DNA of 64,000 nt from Limnobacter humi (GTDB taxonomy: Bacteria > Pseudomonadota > Gammaproteobacteria > Burkholderiales > Burkholderiaceae_B): positions 67,522-131,521 of the forward strand of contig NZ_JANIGO010000002.1 in NCBI RefSeq assembly GCF_024518835.1, in the 5' to 3' direction. Below, one piece after another: positions 26,291 to 35,338 of this stretch (position 1 is the first letter of the stretch; the number at the start of each line of letters is the position of its first letter). The position numbers and the translations under genes were made by a program. The notes beneath the pieces were generated by a model. The model ran no database searches, was not told the DNA's origin, and worked only from the letters and a program-made list of their open reading frames with translations.

Positions 26291-28480
26291 TCAAGGTTGT
26301 TTACGCAATTCCGCACGCAGCAGGTGGTGCGGTACATCGCATACCCAGCCACAGGCAGCCAGGGCCAATTGTTTGATGGGGTTTTCGTCGGCGTGGTCCA
26401 GCGGGATCGGTTTGCGTTCTTCCTGTTCGGCCCGGTTGCCCAGGAATTGAACGGCGTGTTCATGCAGAACCACGGCTATACCGCCGTTGCCGACGTGCTC
26501 GCGCACCACGGGATTGTCAGGGTTGGTCGAAATCCAGACCACCTTGCCATCGCAGAGTTCCTGCAACGGTAACAGCGATACCTCATCGGCATTCAACACG
26601 GCATAACCGGTCGGCAGCACCAAATCAATCACGGTGCGCGTGACGTTGAACAGTTTTTCGTGGTTGACGATGTCCCACTCCTGCAAGCCGTCCAGTTGCC
26701 CAAGATGGGTCACCACGGCCACGGTGTTGCGGTCAAATGGCAAACCTTCGGACAGGATGGTGGACTGCCGAACCTGCATGATGAGGGTATTGAGCTTGTT
26801 GTTGACCAAGGCATTGCGGCCGGATTCCCAATTGGCTGCGTCGTGGTGGTGCACGGCTTTGCCATTCACCCACAAACCATGCTCACAAGCCAGGCCCACG
26901 TTGTGGCCTTTGTCTTCCAGCATGGCGCACAGTTGGGGGCCAAAATCGGACAGCTCTGGACCGCCAGTGTATGTGATGATGGGAATACGCCCGGTTTCAC
27001 CTTGCGGAAACAGCGACTCAATGATGGGCGCACCCACATTGCGGGGCGTGCCCTTGCTGGGCTTGATGTGCATCAGCAAACCTGGGCCTGCATTCACTTC
27101 GACAATCGCAAATGCCTGGCCCTGGGGGGGCTGGTCAATGTGTTCACACATCAGGTCAACGCCTGCAATGTCAAGCCCGATGACCTTGGCCGCCAAGGTG
27201 CACAGCCGCGCAATTTCAGGGTGAACGATGTCAGTCACATCTTCAGAGGCGTTGCTGTTTCGCTGCACCAAGACTTTGTGGCCTGCCGGTACTACGCTCT
27301 CCGGTTCAAAGCCTTGCCGGCGTACCTCGTACAGTGCGGTTGGGTCGTACCCAAAGTCCACAGGGTCGAGTGGGCAGTATTCTTCCCATCCGCGTTGTGG
27401 ATCGCTGTTCAGTTGGCTTTCCACCAACTCAAGCAAGGTTGATTTTCCATCACCCGTTACAAAAACCAATTCGCCGCGGGTGGCTGCCACCATCTGGTTG
27501 TTAATGATGAGCAAACGGTGTTCATGGCCGGCAATGAACTTTTCAACCAGAACGCCGCTGCCGACTTCGTCTGCCAGGGCATAGGCTTCACGAATGTCCT
27601 GCTCTTTGCTCAATTCCAGTGATACGCCTCGCCCATGGTTGGCATCGGTGGGCTTGACGACCACCGGTACACCAATGTCTTGCGCGGCTTCCCAGGCTTC
27701 ATCGGCTGAATCCACTTCACGCCCTTCGGGCACTGGAATGCCGATCTGCGAGAGCAAGTCCTTGCAAAGCTGTTTGTCGCTGGCAATGCCTTCGGCAATG
27801 GCAGAGGTTTTGGAGGTTTCAGCCGTCCAAATGCGCTGCTGCTTTTCCCCGTAGCCGATTTGTACCAGGTTGCCGTCATTGAGACGGATGAACGGGATGC
27901 GACGGTCGTATGCGGCATCCACGATGTGTTGTGTGCTAGGGCCCAAACCTTTCATGTCGCACACCCGCTGAATCACTTTCAATTCAGCTTTCAGGTCGTA
28001 CGGGGTGTCCTCGATACAGGCGTGGATCAGTCGAACTGCCGCCTCCAGGCAGGCCATGCCCACAAACCGATCCGGTGTGCGGAACACCATTTTGTACACA
28101 CCCGATACGCTGGTCTCTCGGGCCTTGCCGAAACCGGCATTCAAGCCAGCTAGCAAGTGAAGTTCAATGGTGATGTGTTCAAGAATGTGGGCGGCGTAAG
28201 TGCCATCGCGCAGGCGGATCAGGAAGCCGCCAGGCTCGCCAATGCCACACTCGTGGTCAACCAAACCGGGCAGCAAAGCCGTTAAGCGTTCATAGAAGCC
28301 GGGCAGCAGGTTGGATGGGAATTGTTCCAGGTCTTGAATATCAACCAAGGCTTCGATACAGCTGCGGTAGGTCCAGATGTTGGGGCCGTCTAACCACAGG
28401 GTACGTTTGATGAGGAGTTTTTTCTGCGTCATGTTGTTGGTTTTGGCAGTGTTCATCGCAAGGATTGGATGTTCAAACAA
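26291..28480 (-). CDS. second cyanophycin synthetase-like protein with degenerate Mur domain
   Basis: 729-aa homologue of CphA placed first in the operon. The N-terminal domain (LWLDGPNIWTYRSCIEALVDI) and ATP-grasp domain (VVKPTDANHGRGVSLEL, VEVNAGPGLLMHIKPS) are intact. Where cphA has the Mur-ligase P-loop GTNGKTT, this protein reads IPIITYTGGPELSDFG (near residue 498), so nucleotide binding there is lost. The C-terminal Mur lid domain is missing, leaving it about 140 aa shorter than CphA. This matches the CphA2/CphA' type; cyanobacterial CphA2 polymerises beta-Asp-Arg dipeptides with one active site. I choose the TTG at 28480 because GGAG lies 6 nt upstream; ATG 28456 and 28432 have no such signal. 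Confidence 0.88.
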   Translation of the reverse strand: MFEHPILAMNTAKTNNMTQKKLLIKRTLWLDGPNIWTYRSCIEALVDIQDLEQFPSNLLPGFYERLTALLPGLVDHECGIGEPGGFLIRLRDGTYAAHILEHITIELHLLAGLNAGFGKARETSVSGVYKMVFRTPDRFVGMACLEAAVRLIHACIEDTPYDLKAELKVIQRVCDMKGLGPSTQHIVDAAYDRRIPFIRLNDGNLVQIGYGEKQQRIWTAETSKTSAIAEGIASDKQLCKDLLSQIGIPVPEGREVDSADEAWEAAQDIGVPVVVKPTDANHGRGVSLELSKEQDIREAYALADEVGSGVLVEKFIAGHEHRLLIINNQMVAATRGELVFVTGDGKSTLLELVESQLNSDPQRGWEEYCPLDPVDFGYDPTALYEVRRQGFEPESVVPAGHKVLVQRNSNASEDVTDIVHPEIARLCTLAAKVIGLDIAGVDLMCEHIDQPPQGQAFAIVEVNAGPGLLMHIKPSKGTPRNVGAPIIESLFPQGETGRIPIITYTGGPELSDFGPQLCAMLEDKGHNVGLACEHGLWVNGKAVHHHDAANWESGRNALVNNKLNTLIMQVRQSTILSEGLPFDRNTVAVVTHLGQLDGLQEWDIVNHEKLFNVTRTVIDLVLPTGYAVLNADEVSLLPLQELCDGKVVWISTNPDNPVVREHVGNGGIAVVLHEHAVQFLGNRAEQEERKPIPLDHADENPIKQLALAACGWVCDVPHHLLRAELRKQP

Positions 28481-28549
28481 TGGTAACTCCGTGTCGCTGG
28501 AAATAGTGGTGTAGCATTAGCGAATTCATGAACTGAGGGGGTAATCTCA

Positions 28550-30775
28550 TTGAAAATCGTTGGATTTTCGCCGTCTGAAGCGGAATTGAAGCGTCTGGCG
28601 GAATGCTGGACAACAGGGCAAACGGCCCAAGGTGTTTTCGGTTCCGACATGAACACACGGCTTGAATTTTCCAAAAGCATTCTTGCGTTTAACGCGCAAG
28701 AAGTGGTCGTGTTAGACAAGCTGTCCCAAACCCCTGTTTTTCAAGCCAATTTGGCCGACATTGATCGTGTGGTCATGGGTGATCATGCGGGTCTGTCAAC
28801 CATTCTGATCCACAGTGCCCATCGGCCCGTTTTCCGTTTTTATGCCAGCTTCAGTTTGCACCGGGCCATGGATGAATTTGTGGGCATGCTGGAAGAGGCG
28901 ATTCGCCAAGCGGAAGCCGGCACTGGTCATTCTGCAACCATCGCACACCCGGGTGTGCCGGCTTTGTTGGCCGAAGATGATGTGGAAGGTGCGGCTTTTG
29001 AAGAGCCCGTGTCCACCCGCGCGTTGTTGCGCCTGTGGCGGTTCGCCAAACCTTACCAAGGCAAGCTTTTTGTCGGGTTGTTGCTCACCTTGATGTCCAC
29101 TGGGGCTACCTTGGTGGCGCCGTATTTGTCCATGCCTTTGATGGATGATGTGTTGATTCCTTTCCAGAATGGGCAGCCCATGAACACCCACCTGGCTGGA
29201 TTGTATTTGGGCGGTTTGCTGGCTTCAGCTTTTGTGGCGGCAGCGCTCAGTTGGGCTCGTACTTACTTGCTGGCCTTGGTCTCGGAACGGATTGGTTCCG
29301 ACTTGCGGACAACGACATTCCGACACTTGATGAGTTTGTCGTTGGACTATTTTTCAGCCAAACGCACCGGTGATTTGATTTCCCGGGTGAGTTCCGAAAC
29401 AGATCGGATCAACTTGTTCTTGTCGCTGCATGCCCTCGACTTTGTCACCGATGTGATCATGATCGTGATGACCTCGGTCATCCTGATGAGCATTGATTTC
29501 AAGCTGGCGTTGCTCACTTTGTTGCCACTGCCGTTGATTGCCTGGATGATTCATCTGGTGCGTGAAAAGCTGCGCACTGGTTTTGAGAAAGTGGACCGGG
29601 TGTGGGGCGAGGTGAACAATATATTGGCCGACACCATACCTGGTATTCGGGTTGTCAAGGCCTTCGCGCAGGAGGACCGGGAAAGCAATCGTTTTTTGGC
29701 GGCCAACACCCGCAACTTGGAAGTGAATGACCGCATCAACAAGACCTGGTCGCTGTTTGCCCCCACGGTGAGTTTGTTGACCGAGGTGGGTATTTTGGTG
29801 ATCTGGATTGGTGGTATTTCCATGATCATGCACAACAACATCACCGTGGGTGTGTTGACGGCGTTCCTGGCGTACATCAGCCGGTTTTACTCCCGACTCG
29901 ATTCGATGAGCCGCATTGTGTCGGTCACTCAAAAAGCTGCAGCGGGCTCCAAGCGCATTTTCGATATTCTGGATTACAAAAGCTCGGTACCCGAAGCGGA
30001 GAAGCCGGTCACCATCAGTAAACTGAAGGGCGATCTGGAATTGCGCAATGTGTCGTTTCGTTATGGCAGCCGGCAGGTACTCGATGGGGTGTCATTAAAG
30101 GTGAAAGCTGGCGAAATGATTGGCCTGGTTGGTCACAGTGGCTCGGGCAAAAGCACACTGGTGAACCTGTTGTGCCGCTTCTACGACATCAGCGAAGGCG
30201 AGGTGTTGGCCGATGGCATTGATATCCGCAATATTCATCTCAAAACCTACCGCCAAAACATCGGTCTGGTATTGCAAGAGCCTTTTCTGTTTTTTGGCAC
30301 CATTGCCGAAAATATTGCCTACGGCAAGCCCGACGCCACGCGTGAAGACATCATTGCCGCGGCCCGTTTGGCCCATGCCCATGAGTTTATTTTGCGACTT
30401 CCCCATGGCTACGACAGCTTGGTTGGAGAGCGCGGTCAAAGTTTGTCCGGTGGTGAACGGCAACGCATTTCGATTGCACGCGCCCTGCTGATTGACCCAA
30501 AAATCCTGATTCTGGATGAGGCCACCAGTTCGGTCGATTCACAAACTGAAAAGGAAATCCAGAAAGCGCTGGACAACCTGGTGATGGGCAGAACCACCAT
30601 TGCGATTGCGCACCGTTTGTCAACGCTGCGAAAGGCGGATCGAATTGTTGTGATGGATCGGGGCAAGGTGGTGGAAGAGGGCGCACATCAGGCCCTGCTG
30701 GATGCAAAAGGCCACTTTTGGAATTTGCACCAGGCCCAGGAAAAACTGAAACAGGAGCAGGCGCTGTATGAATAA
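28550..30775 (+). CDS. MsbA-type ABC transporter with extra N-terminal domain, cyanophycin-linked
   Basis: 741-aa half-transporter with an exporter fold. Residues 1 to about 125 form an unusual soluble domain that alternates beta-like strands and ends in an amphipathic helix (SLHRAMDEFVGMLEEAIRQ). The six-TM ABC domain (about 160-440) and the ATPase follow: Walker A GHSGSGKST (about 527), signature LSGGERQRISIARALL, Walker B ILILDEATSSVD and H-loop AHRLST, all intact. It starts at TTG 28550 after a GAGGGGG sequence. It is divergent from the cyanophycin synthetases and overlaps the DUF1854 gene by 8 nt. I recall such transporters being annotated as cyanophycin metabolism-associated from their neighbourhood; the substrate is not known. 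Confidence 0.85.
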   Translation: MKIVGFSPSEAELKRLAECWTTGQTAQGVFGSDMNTRLEFSKSILAFNAQEVVVLDKLSQTPVFQANLADIDRVVMGDHAGLSTILIHSAHRPVFRFYASFSLHRAMDEFVGMLEEAIRQAEAGTGHSATIAHPGVPALLAEDDVEGAAFEEPVSTRALLRLWRFAKPYQGKLFVGLLLTLMSTGATLVAPYLSMPLMDDVLIPFQNGQPMNTHLAGLYLGGLLASAFVAAALSWARTYLLALVSERIGSDLRTTTFRHLMSLSLDYFSAKRTGDLISRVSSETDRINLFLSLHALDFVTDVIMIVMTSVILMSIDFKLALLTLLPLPLIAWMIHLVREKLRTGFEKVDRVWGEVNNILADTIPGIRVVKAFAQEDRESNRFLAANTRNLEVNDRINKTWSLFAPTVSLLTEVGILVIWIGGISMIMHNNITVGVLTAFLAYISRFYSRLDSMSRIVSVTQKAAAGSKRIFDILDYKSSVPEAEKPVTISKLKGDLELRNVSFRYGSRQVLDGVSLKVKAGEMIGLVGHSGSGKSTLVNLLCRFYDISEGEVLADGIDIRNIHLKTYRQNIGLVLQEPFLFFGTIAENIAYGKPDATREDIIAAARLAHAHEFILRLPHGYDSLVGERGQSLSGGERQRISIARALLIDPKILILDEATSSVDSQTEKEIQKALDNLVMGRTTIAIAHRLSTLRKADRIVVMDRGKVVEEGAHQALLDAKGHFWNLHQAQEKLKQEQALYE

Positions 30776-31253
30776 GTGCTACCCCTATGCCCAACCCCGC
30801 GTGGTGGAAAGTGATGATGGCATGCTGGCCCTGCTCGACGGTGAGCAGGTGGTGGCCAAACCCATACACCCGGTGCTGGCTTTTCCGTTTTCCAACCCCC
30901 GCAACGACATCTCCCTGGTGGATGAGTACAGCAAGGAGTTGCTGTGGCTGGACTCGCTGGATGACCTGGATGCGCAATCTCGCTGTGTGGTTGAAGCGCA
31001 CTTGGCCCGGCGTGAATATCGGCCGGTCATTCACAAAATTACCTCGGTCAATACCTATTCAACGCCCAGCGTGTGGAACTTGGACACCGACCGCGGCCCC
31101 TGCAAGTTTGAGTTGCCGTCCGAAGAAAGCATTCGCCGTTTGGGCGGGCAACGCCTGGTGCTCACCCACGCCAATGGCATGCAGTTCATCATTGAAAACA
31201 TGGCTGAGCTGGATGCCCGTTCGCGGCAAATCCTGGCTCGTTTCATGGCTTGA
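30768..31253 (+). CDS. DUF1854 family protein, cyanophycin-linked
   Basis: Soluble 161-aa protein, no signal or TM segment. It has the DUF1854 pattern: an early VESDDGMLALLDGEQ strand region, FPFSNPRNDISLVD, and a middle ARREYRPVIHKITSV. It overlaps the upstream ABC transporter by 8 nt, so the two are translationally coupled and probably work together. The family is recurrently found beside such ABC transporters and cyanophycin synthetase genes. Its biochemical role is not known. Confidence 0.85.
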   Translation: MNKCYPYAQPRVVESDDGMLALLDGEQVVAKPIHPVLAFPFSNPRNDISLVDEYSKELLWLDSLDDLDAQSRCVVEAHLARREYRPVIHKITSVNTYSTPSVWNLDTDRGPCKFELPSEESIRRLGGQRLVLTHANGMQFIIENMAELDARSRQILARFMA

Positions 31254-31286
31254 AAAAAACGCCTGCCTTCCAGGGAAGTGCAGGCG
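31253..31286 (-). terminator. intrinsic terminator for flhDC
   Basis: Read on the minus strand, CGCCTGC (31286-31280) and GCAGGCG (31266-31260) close a hairpin extended by an inner CTTCC/GGAAG pairing, followed by a run of seven T (31259-31253). It ends the flhDC message about 60 nt after flhC. On the plus strand it abuts the DUF1854 stop but lacks a T tail. Confidence 0.75.
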
Positions 31287-31343
31287 CATCGAAAGGTCCA
31301 TTTCACTAGACCAGGAGAGGATGACAACAAGAAACGGGTGGGG

Positions 31344-31907
31344 TCAGGCTGCGACCAGTGCTTCGTCATTGAAGAAGCGGGTTGCGGCGTCCTGCTTGGT
31401 TTTGCCGGCCCGTGAGGGCACATTGCACAAACCACATTCATAATCTTTGACCAAGTCGTAAGTGTGGACCACATACTTTCCGCCGCAGCAGGTGCAGGGG
31501 GCGGTGGTTAGCATGCCGGCATCAAAAAATTTCACCAAACGCCAGGCGCGCGTCATGGAGAGCACCTCTGGCAGGCCCAGTTGATTGATTTGTTCGCGGT
31601 ACATTTTGTAGGCTTGCACCAGCGCTTGGCCATCGTCCATGTCTGTCGCTTTGATACAAGCGTCGTAAAAATTCATGAACAGCGAACCGTGGATGTTGGG
31701 TTGCCAGGTCATGAACCAATCGGTGGAGAAGGGCAGCATGCCTTTGGGAGGAGACTTTTTCTTGATCTCCTTGTACAGGCGGATCAAGCGTTCGCGTGAC
31801 AATTGGGTTTCGCTTTCCAGCACCTGCAAACGTGCGTCCATGTGGATCAATTCGGATGCAAGCTTGATTTGTTGGGCTTCTGAAATCAGCGATTTAACTT
31901 TGGCCAT
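31344..31907 (-). CDS. flhC: flagellar transcriptional activator FlhC
   Basis: With FlhD forms the FlhD4C2 master activator of flagellar genes. From ATG 31907 (GAGGGG 7 nt upstream) it is 187 aa. The zinc-binding cysteines of the family are visible as C138/C141 and C158/C161 (CTCC...CGLC). Conserved MLPFSTDWFMTWQPNIHGSLF is also present. It lies 48 nt after flhD. No other flagellar gene is in the window. Confidence 0.95.
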   Translation of the reverse strand: MAKVKSLISEAQQIKLASELIHMDARLQVLESETQLSRERLIRLYKEIKKKSPPKGMLPFSTDWFMTWQPNIHGSLFMNFYDACIKATDMDDGQALVQAYKMYREQINQLGLPEVLSMTRAWRLVKFFDAGMLTTAPCTCCGGKYVVHTYDLVKDYECGLCNVPSRAGKTKQDAATRFFNDEALVAA

Positions 31908-31955
31908 GATCAATCCCCTCTGTTGGATGATGTGCGCGTTGTTCGGTGTGTTGAC

Positions 31956-32273
31956 TTAGGCTTGGATGTTGACACTGCGGCCTGCCATCAGAATGGCGGC
32001 GTGCATGCCTGAAATATTTCGATCTTTGCCGTGGTCCGAAGCCAGCTTCCAGACTTGTGGATCGGTAAACCGTAGGCTGCACATGGGCAAGTCGCTGGCG
32101 GCCATTTTGAGGACCTGCGCAGTGGTCAGGTCCGAGAGCAGCTCAGCGGTTTGTTCATCAATGCCCAGACGAATCACTGCCTCGGCTTTGTCGTCGTTGA
32201 TCATCTGTTTGGCCAATAGAAGGTAAGACAAATTGGCTTCGCGGATTTGTTCCAGAATTTCGTTTGCTCGCAT
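31956..32273 (-). CDS. flhD: flagellar transcriptional activator FlhD
   Basis: Partner of FlhC, providing helix-turn-helix DNA contact. The protein is 105 aa from ATG 32273. An in-frame ATG at 32282 directly abuts the GGAGG (32287-32283), whereas 32273 lies 9 nt from it. Family sequence: EILEQIREANLSYLLLAKQMI and LLSDLTTAQVLKMAASD. Upstream, about 200 nt are shared with a divergent hydrolase gene; the best -10 on this strand is a CATAAT near 32360. Confidence 0.95.
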   Translation of the reverse strand: MRANEILEQIREANLSYLLLAKQMINDDKAEAVIRLGIDEQTAELLSDLTTAQVLKMAASDLPMCSLRFTDPQVWKLASDHGKDRNISGMHAAILMAGRSVNIQA

Positions 32274-32474
32274 GGTGAACATCCTCCCTATTCAGTGCAG
32301 CAATCTTTTTGACCGGCTTCGCTGCTTCCCACAAGCACCGCTGCCATGACTGAATTATGCTCATTCACACGGTGTCATTAAGCCGGATAAAATCCCTAAA
32401 AAAGGGCAGGCAAACGCGCTTTCGCGTGTCAGAAAATGCCTTACATTCAACAGGTTTGCCAAAGGAAATATGTC

Positions 32475-33359
32475 ATGAGCAATGCAGTCATGCGCTGGGT
32501 GTGTAGGGGCTTGATCGATTCAAAGGTCAAGAAAATGGGGCTTCGCAAAGCGTCGATCAACACCCAGGACGGTCGCTGGGTTTACTTCCATGGCGGGCAG
32601 GGCCCCAACCTGGTCTTGGTACATGGCTTTGGCGCCAACAAGGAGAACTGGCTTGCGCTGGCGCCCAAGCTCATGAAAAAGTTCACCGTCTGGATTCCAG
32701 ACCTGATTGGGTTTGGTGAATCAGATCGGCCAGAAGGCGCACCGTACAACATCGCAGCGCAGGCTGCGCGTCTGCAGCGCTGGGCCGTTGCTGTGGGCAT
32801 GACAGATTTCCATGTGATGGGCAATTCCATGGGGGGTTATCTGGCTGGTGTTTTGGCTGCCAACGATCAGGGCGTGCCCGTGGTCAACAGCGCATGTCTG
32901 TTAAACCCGGCTGGTGTAAAGGGTAGCGAACAGACCGCGGTTGGCAAGGCCTTTGCTGAGGAGAACAGGGTTGTACTCGCACCTGGCAATTTGTCCGAGT
33001 TTCAGTGGGTGATGAACCTGTGTTTCAACGGTGCAGCGCCGCCCATGCCCCTGTTTTTGCAAAAATATTTTGCTGGGATTGCCATCGCCAACAAAGCCTT
33101 GCAGGACCGGGTTTTCCGGGAATTTGTGAATCCGGAAACCAATCCATCCCTCAACGATTTGGTGGCACAAATCCGAATTCCCCTGATGGTGGTGTGGGGC
33201 GATTCTGACCAGTTGGTGCACGCCAGCGGCTTGGCGATCTTGAAGCAAGCCAACCCGCGATTGGTGGATGTGATGTTGGAAAACACCGGGCACTGCCCGC
33301 AAGCAGACCGTGCCCGTGCTGTTGCTGGTGCTTATGAGGCTTTTCTGGCCGGTGTTTGA
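32475..33359 (+). CDS. alpha/beta-fold hydrolase
   Basis: Predicted serine hydrolase of 294 aa from ATG 32475 (AAAGGA 8 nt upstream; an upstream in-frame ATG at 32436 is less likely). The nucleophile is Ser118 in GNSMGG. The oxyanion region is VHGFGANKENW. The acid lies in VVWGDSDQLVHASG, and the catalytic His in ENTGHCPQAD. This is the lipase/esterase or C-C bond hydrolase type; substrate unknown. Its last 28 nt overlap the convergent amidase gene. Confidence 0.87.
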   Translation: MSNAVMRWVCRGLIDSKVKKMGLRKASINTQDGRWVYFHGGQGPNLVLVHGFGANKENWLALAPKLMKKFTVWIPDLIGFGESDRPEGAPYNIAAQAARLQRWAVAVGMTDFHVMGNSMGGYLAGVLAANDQGVPVVNSACLLNPAGVKGSEQTAVGKAFAEENRVVLAPGNLSEFQWVMNLCFNGAAPPMPLFLQKYFAGIAIANKALQDRVFREFVNPETNPSLNDLVAQIRIPLMVVWGDSDQLVHASGLAILKQANPRLVDVMLENTGHCPQADRARAVAGAYEAFLAGV

Positions 33360-34807
33360 CTCAATTCGCCCGGCTCTTCTGCAAACAGCATTCGGAAGGG
33401 CTGGGCCTGTTCGATTTCATAGGCCAACTCCAGCAGCATGGCTTCGGTGCCCATGGCACCTGCAAAATGAACACCCACGGGAATGTTTTGCCGTGTGTGG
33501 TGCATGGGTAGCGTGATGGCCGGGGCACCGGCCACGTTTTGGGCTGCAGTGTAGCTGGCAAAGTTCATCAACCGTTCTCGTGCAATGTCGAATGGCAAAT
33601 CCAGTCCCAAATGCCCCAGTGCCTGCGGTGGTTGACCCAACGTGGGAGACAGCAACACATCCACCGAATTAAAAGCGTTGTCGTACTCTTGTGCAAACCG
33701 TTTTAGCCGATGCAAGGCAAATGGAAATTTCAGAATATTTCGGGTGAAATGCCCCGACAATCCATAGGTCAGAGGTTCTAACGCTTCTCGATCGAACCCG
33801 CGACCCATCAGCATGGGCCCCAGTCGATGGGTGGCTGCGGCCAGCATGCCCCAATAGAGCAGGAAATCATCCGCAAACTGGACCGACAAAGGAATTTCGA
33901 TCTGCTCGACCTCGTGCCCCAACTCGCTGCACAATTGGGCGGCTTGTTCAACCGCTTTCACACATTCCGGATCGCTGAGTTGACCATCAATTTTTTTCAC
34001 AAAATAGCCAATTTTGAGGCGCTGGTGGGCGGGCCCCTTGATGTGGCCAACGGGCTTTAATGATTTGCTGGGGTGGTGTTGGTCAATCAGTGCCATAAAG
34101 CCGGCAGCGTCCCGCACGCTTCGGCAAACAACACCGTCTGACACGATGTTGATTGGCAGGTTTTTGGCCATTTCATTGGGTGCCCACCGGCCACGGCTCG
34201 GCTTCAAGCCCACCAAGCCACAACAGGCAGCCGGTATGCGGATGGATCCACCGCCATCATTGGCATGCGCAATCGGCACCACACCGGCGGCCACCAGTGC
34301 AGCGGACCCACCCGACGATCCGCCGGTTGTAAAGCCCGTGTTCCAGGGGTTGCGGGCGGGTTCGCCTTTGGAATATTCCGTGGTCGCGGTAAATCCAAAT
34401 TCAGGCAGCTTGGATTTGCCCAGCAGCACCAAACCCATGTTTTCCATCTGCTGAGCCACAGCCCCGTTGGTTGTTTTGCGTTCAGCCGTGGTGGCCAGCG
34501 AGCCATGCCGGGTTGGGTGGCCCTTCAGATCGATGTTGTCTTTCAAAAACGTGGGCAGGCCGGCAAACCCCGAGAATTGACCTGCACGGTCCAGTGCGTC
34601 GGCTTTTTCCAAGGCTTTCTCAGCCTGCAGGCACACAGTGGCTGTAATATCCCGTTCAACTTTCATCAAACGATTCAGTGCTGCTTGTACCAAGGCTGTT
34701 GAGGTGGTGTTTCCCTCTTGAAGTTGTTGCGCCAAGGCTGTGGCGTCGAACTGTCCCAGGGCATCCTGCCCAAAGGCAGACACGGTTTTTCGAATGGTTT
34801 TTTTCAT
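33332..34807 (-). CDS. amidase (amidase signature family)
   Basis: 491-aa hydrolase of amide bonds with the Ser-cisSer-Lys triad visible: Lys89 (TFLKDNIDL), cis-Ser in TTGGSSGGSAA (about 164) and nucleophile Ser188 in DGGGSIRIPA. It resembles bacterial 6-aminohexanoate-cyclic-dimer hydrolase/fatty-acid amidase types rather than GatA, as no GatB or GatC is adjacent. No signal peptide, so cytoplasmic. It overlaps the 3' end of the convergent hydrolase gene by 28 nt. Substrate unknown. Confidence 0.9.
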   Translation of the reverse strand: MKKTIRKTVSAFGQDALGQFDATALAQQLQEGNTTSTALVQAALNRLMKVERDITATVCLQAEKALEKADALDRAGQFSGFAGLPTFLKDNIDLKGHPTRHGSLATTAERKTTNGAVAQQMENMGLVLLGKSKLPEFGFTATTEYSKGEPARNPWNTGFTTGGSSGGSAALVAAGVVPIAHANDGGGSIRIPAACCGLVGLKPSRGRWAPNEMAKNLPINIVSDGVVCRSVRDAAGFMALIDQHHPSKSLKPVGHIKGPAHQRLKIGYFVKKIDGQLSDPECVKAVEQAAQLCSELGHEVEQIEIPLSVQFADDFLLYWGMLAAATHRLGPMLMGRGFDREALEPLTYGLSGHFTRNILKFPFALHRLKRFAQEYDNAFNSVDVLLSPTLGQPPQALGHLGLDLPFDIARERLMNFASYTAAQNVAGAPAITLPMHHTRQNIPVGVHFAGAMGTEAMLLELAYEIEQAQPFRMLFAEEPGELSQTPARKAS

Positions 34808-34939
34808 GGCAAAGTGCGTCTGTTATTGTGTTGTCAATGGCTCTGTATCAAGCCTGCCGACAGTCTAAAATGCTTTGTGCACAACTGTTTGCCAATTCCG
34901 GTCAATTGACCCTGTTTAACCATCAAACGTTTGCTTTTT

Positions 34940-35338
34940 ATGTCTCTTGTGTCGTGTCCCTGCGGTAGTCCCTCCTATGCAGCCTGTTGCAAGCCATTTC
35001 ACGACCGTGGGTGCCATGCGCCATGCGCTGAGGCTTTGATGCGAAGCCGTTACAGTGCGTATGCTTTGGGACTTTCCGGTTATGTATTGTCGACCTGGCA
35101 TGCCTCCACACGCCCAGCGCACTTGGACCTGCAAAACGAACTGAAGCAGGGCAAATGGCTCGGGCTTCAGGTGTTAAAACACCTCGAGGACAGCGACACG
35201 GCCACCGTCGAGTTTGTGGCGCGCTACAAACCCAAATCGGCTGCGGCCAGCCGCCTGCATGAGCGCAGTCGGTTTGTCAAAGAAGAAGGTTGTTGGTGGT
35301 ATGTGGATGGCGATTTGTTTGATGAACGCCGCCCTTGA
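34940..35338 (+). CDS. YchJ family (UPF0225-type) protein
   Basis: 132-aa protein beginning MSLVSCPCGSPSYAACC, a SEC-C-like metal-binding knuckle. The YchJ core follows: AEALMRSRYSAYALGLSGYVLSTWH, then an NTF2-like half ending FVKEEGCWWYVDGD. Function unknown; the Cys motif suggests zinc binding. ATG 34940 is preferred to TTG 34931, because the protein then starts just before the Cys knuckle. The 116 nt after it form the leader of the heat-shock gene. Confidence 0.88.
   Translation: MSLVSCPCGSPSYAACCKPFHDRGCHAPCAEALMRSRYSAYALGLSGYVLSTWHASTRPAHLDLQNELKQGKWLGLQVLKHLEDSDTATVEFVARYKPKSAAASRLHERSRFVKEEGCWWYVDGDLFDERRP

Noticed and set aside
26278-26463. 62-residue N-terminal extension of CphA
   Set aside because: It overlaps the second synthetase gene; ATG 26277 gives the exact family N-terminus.
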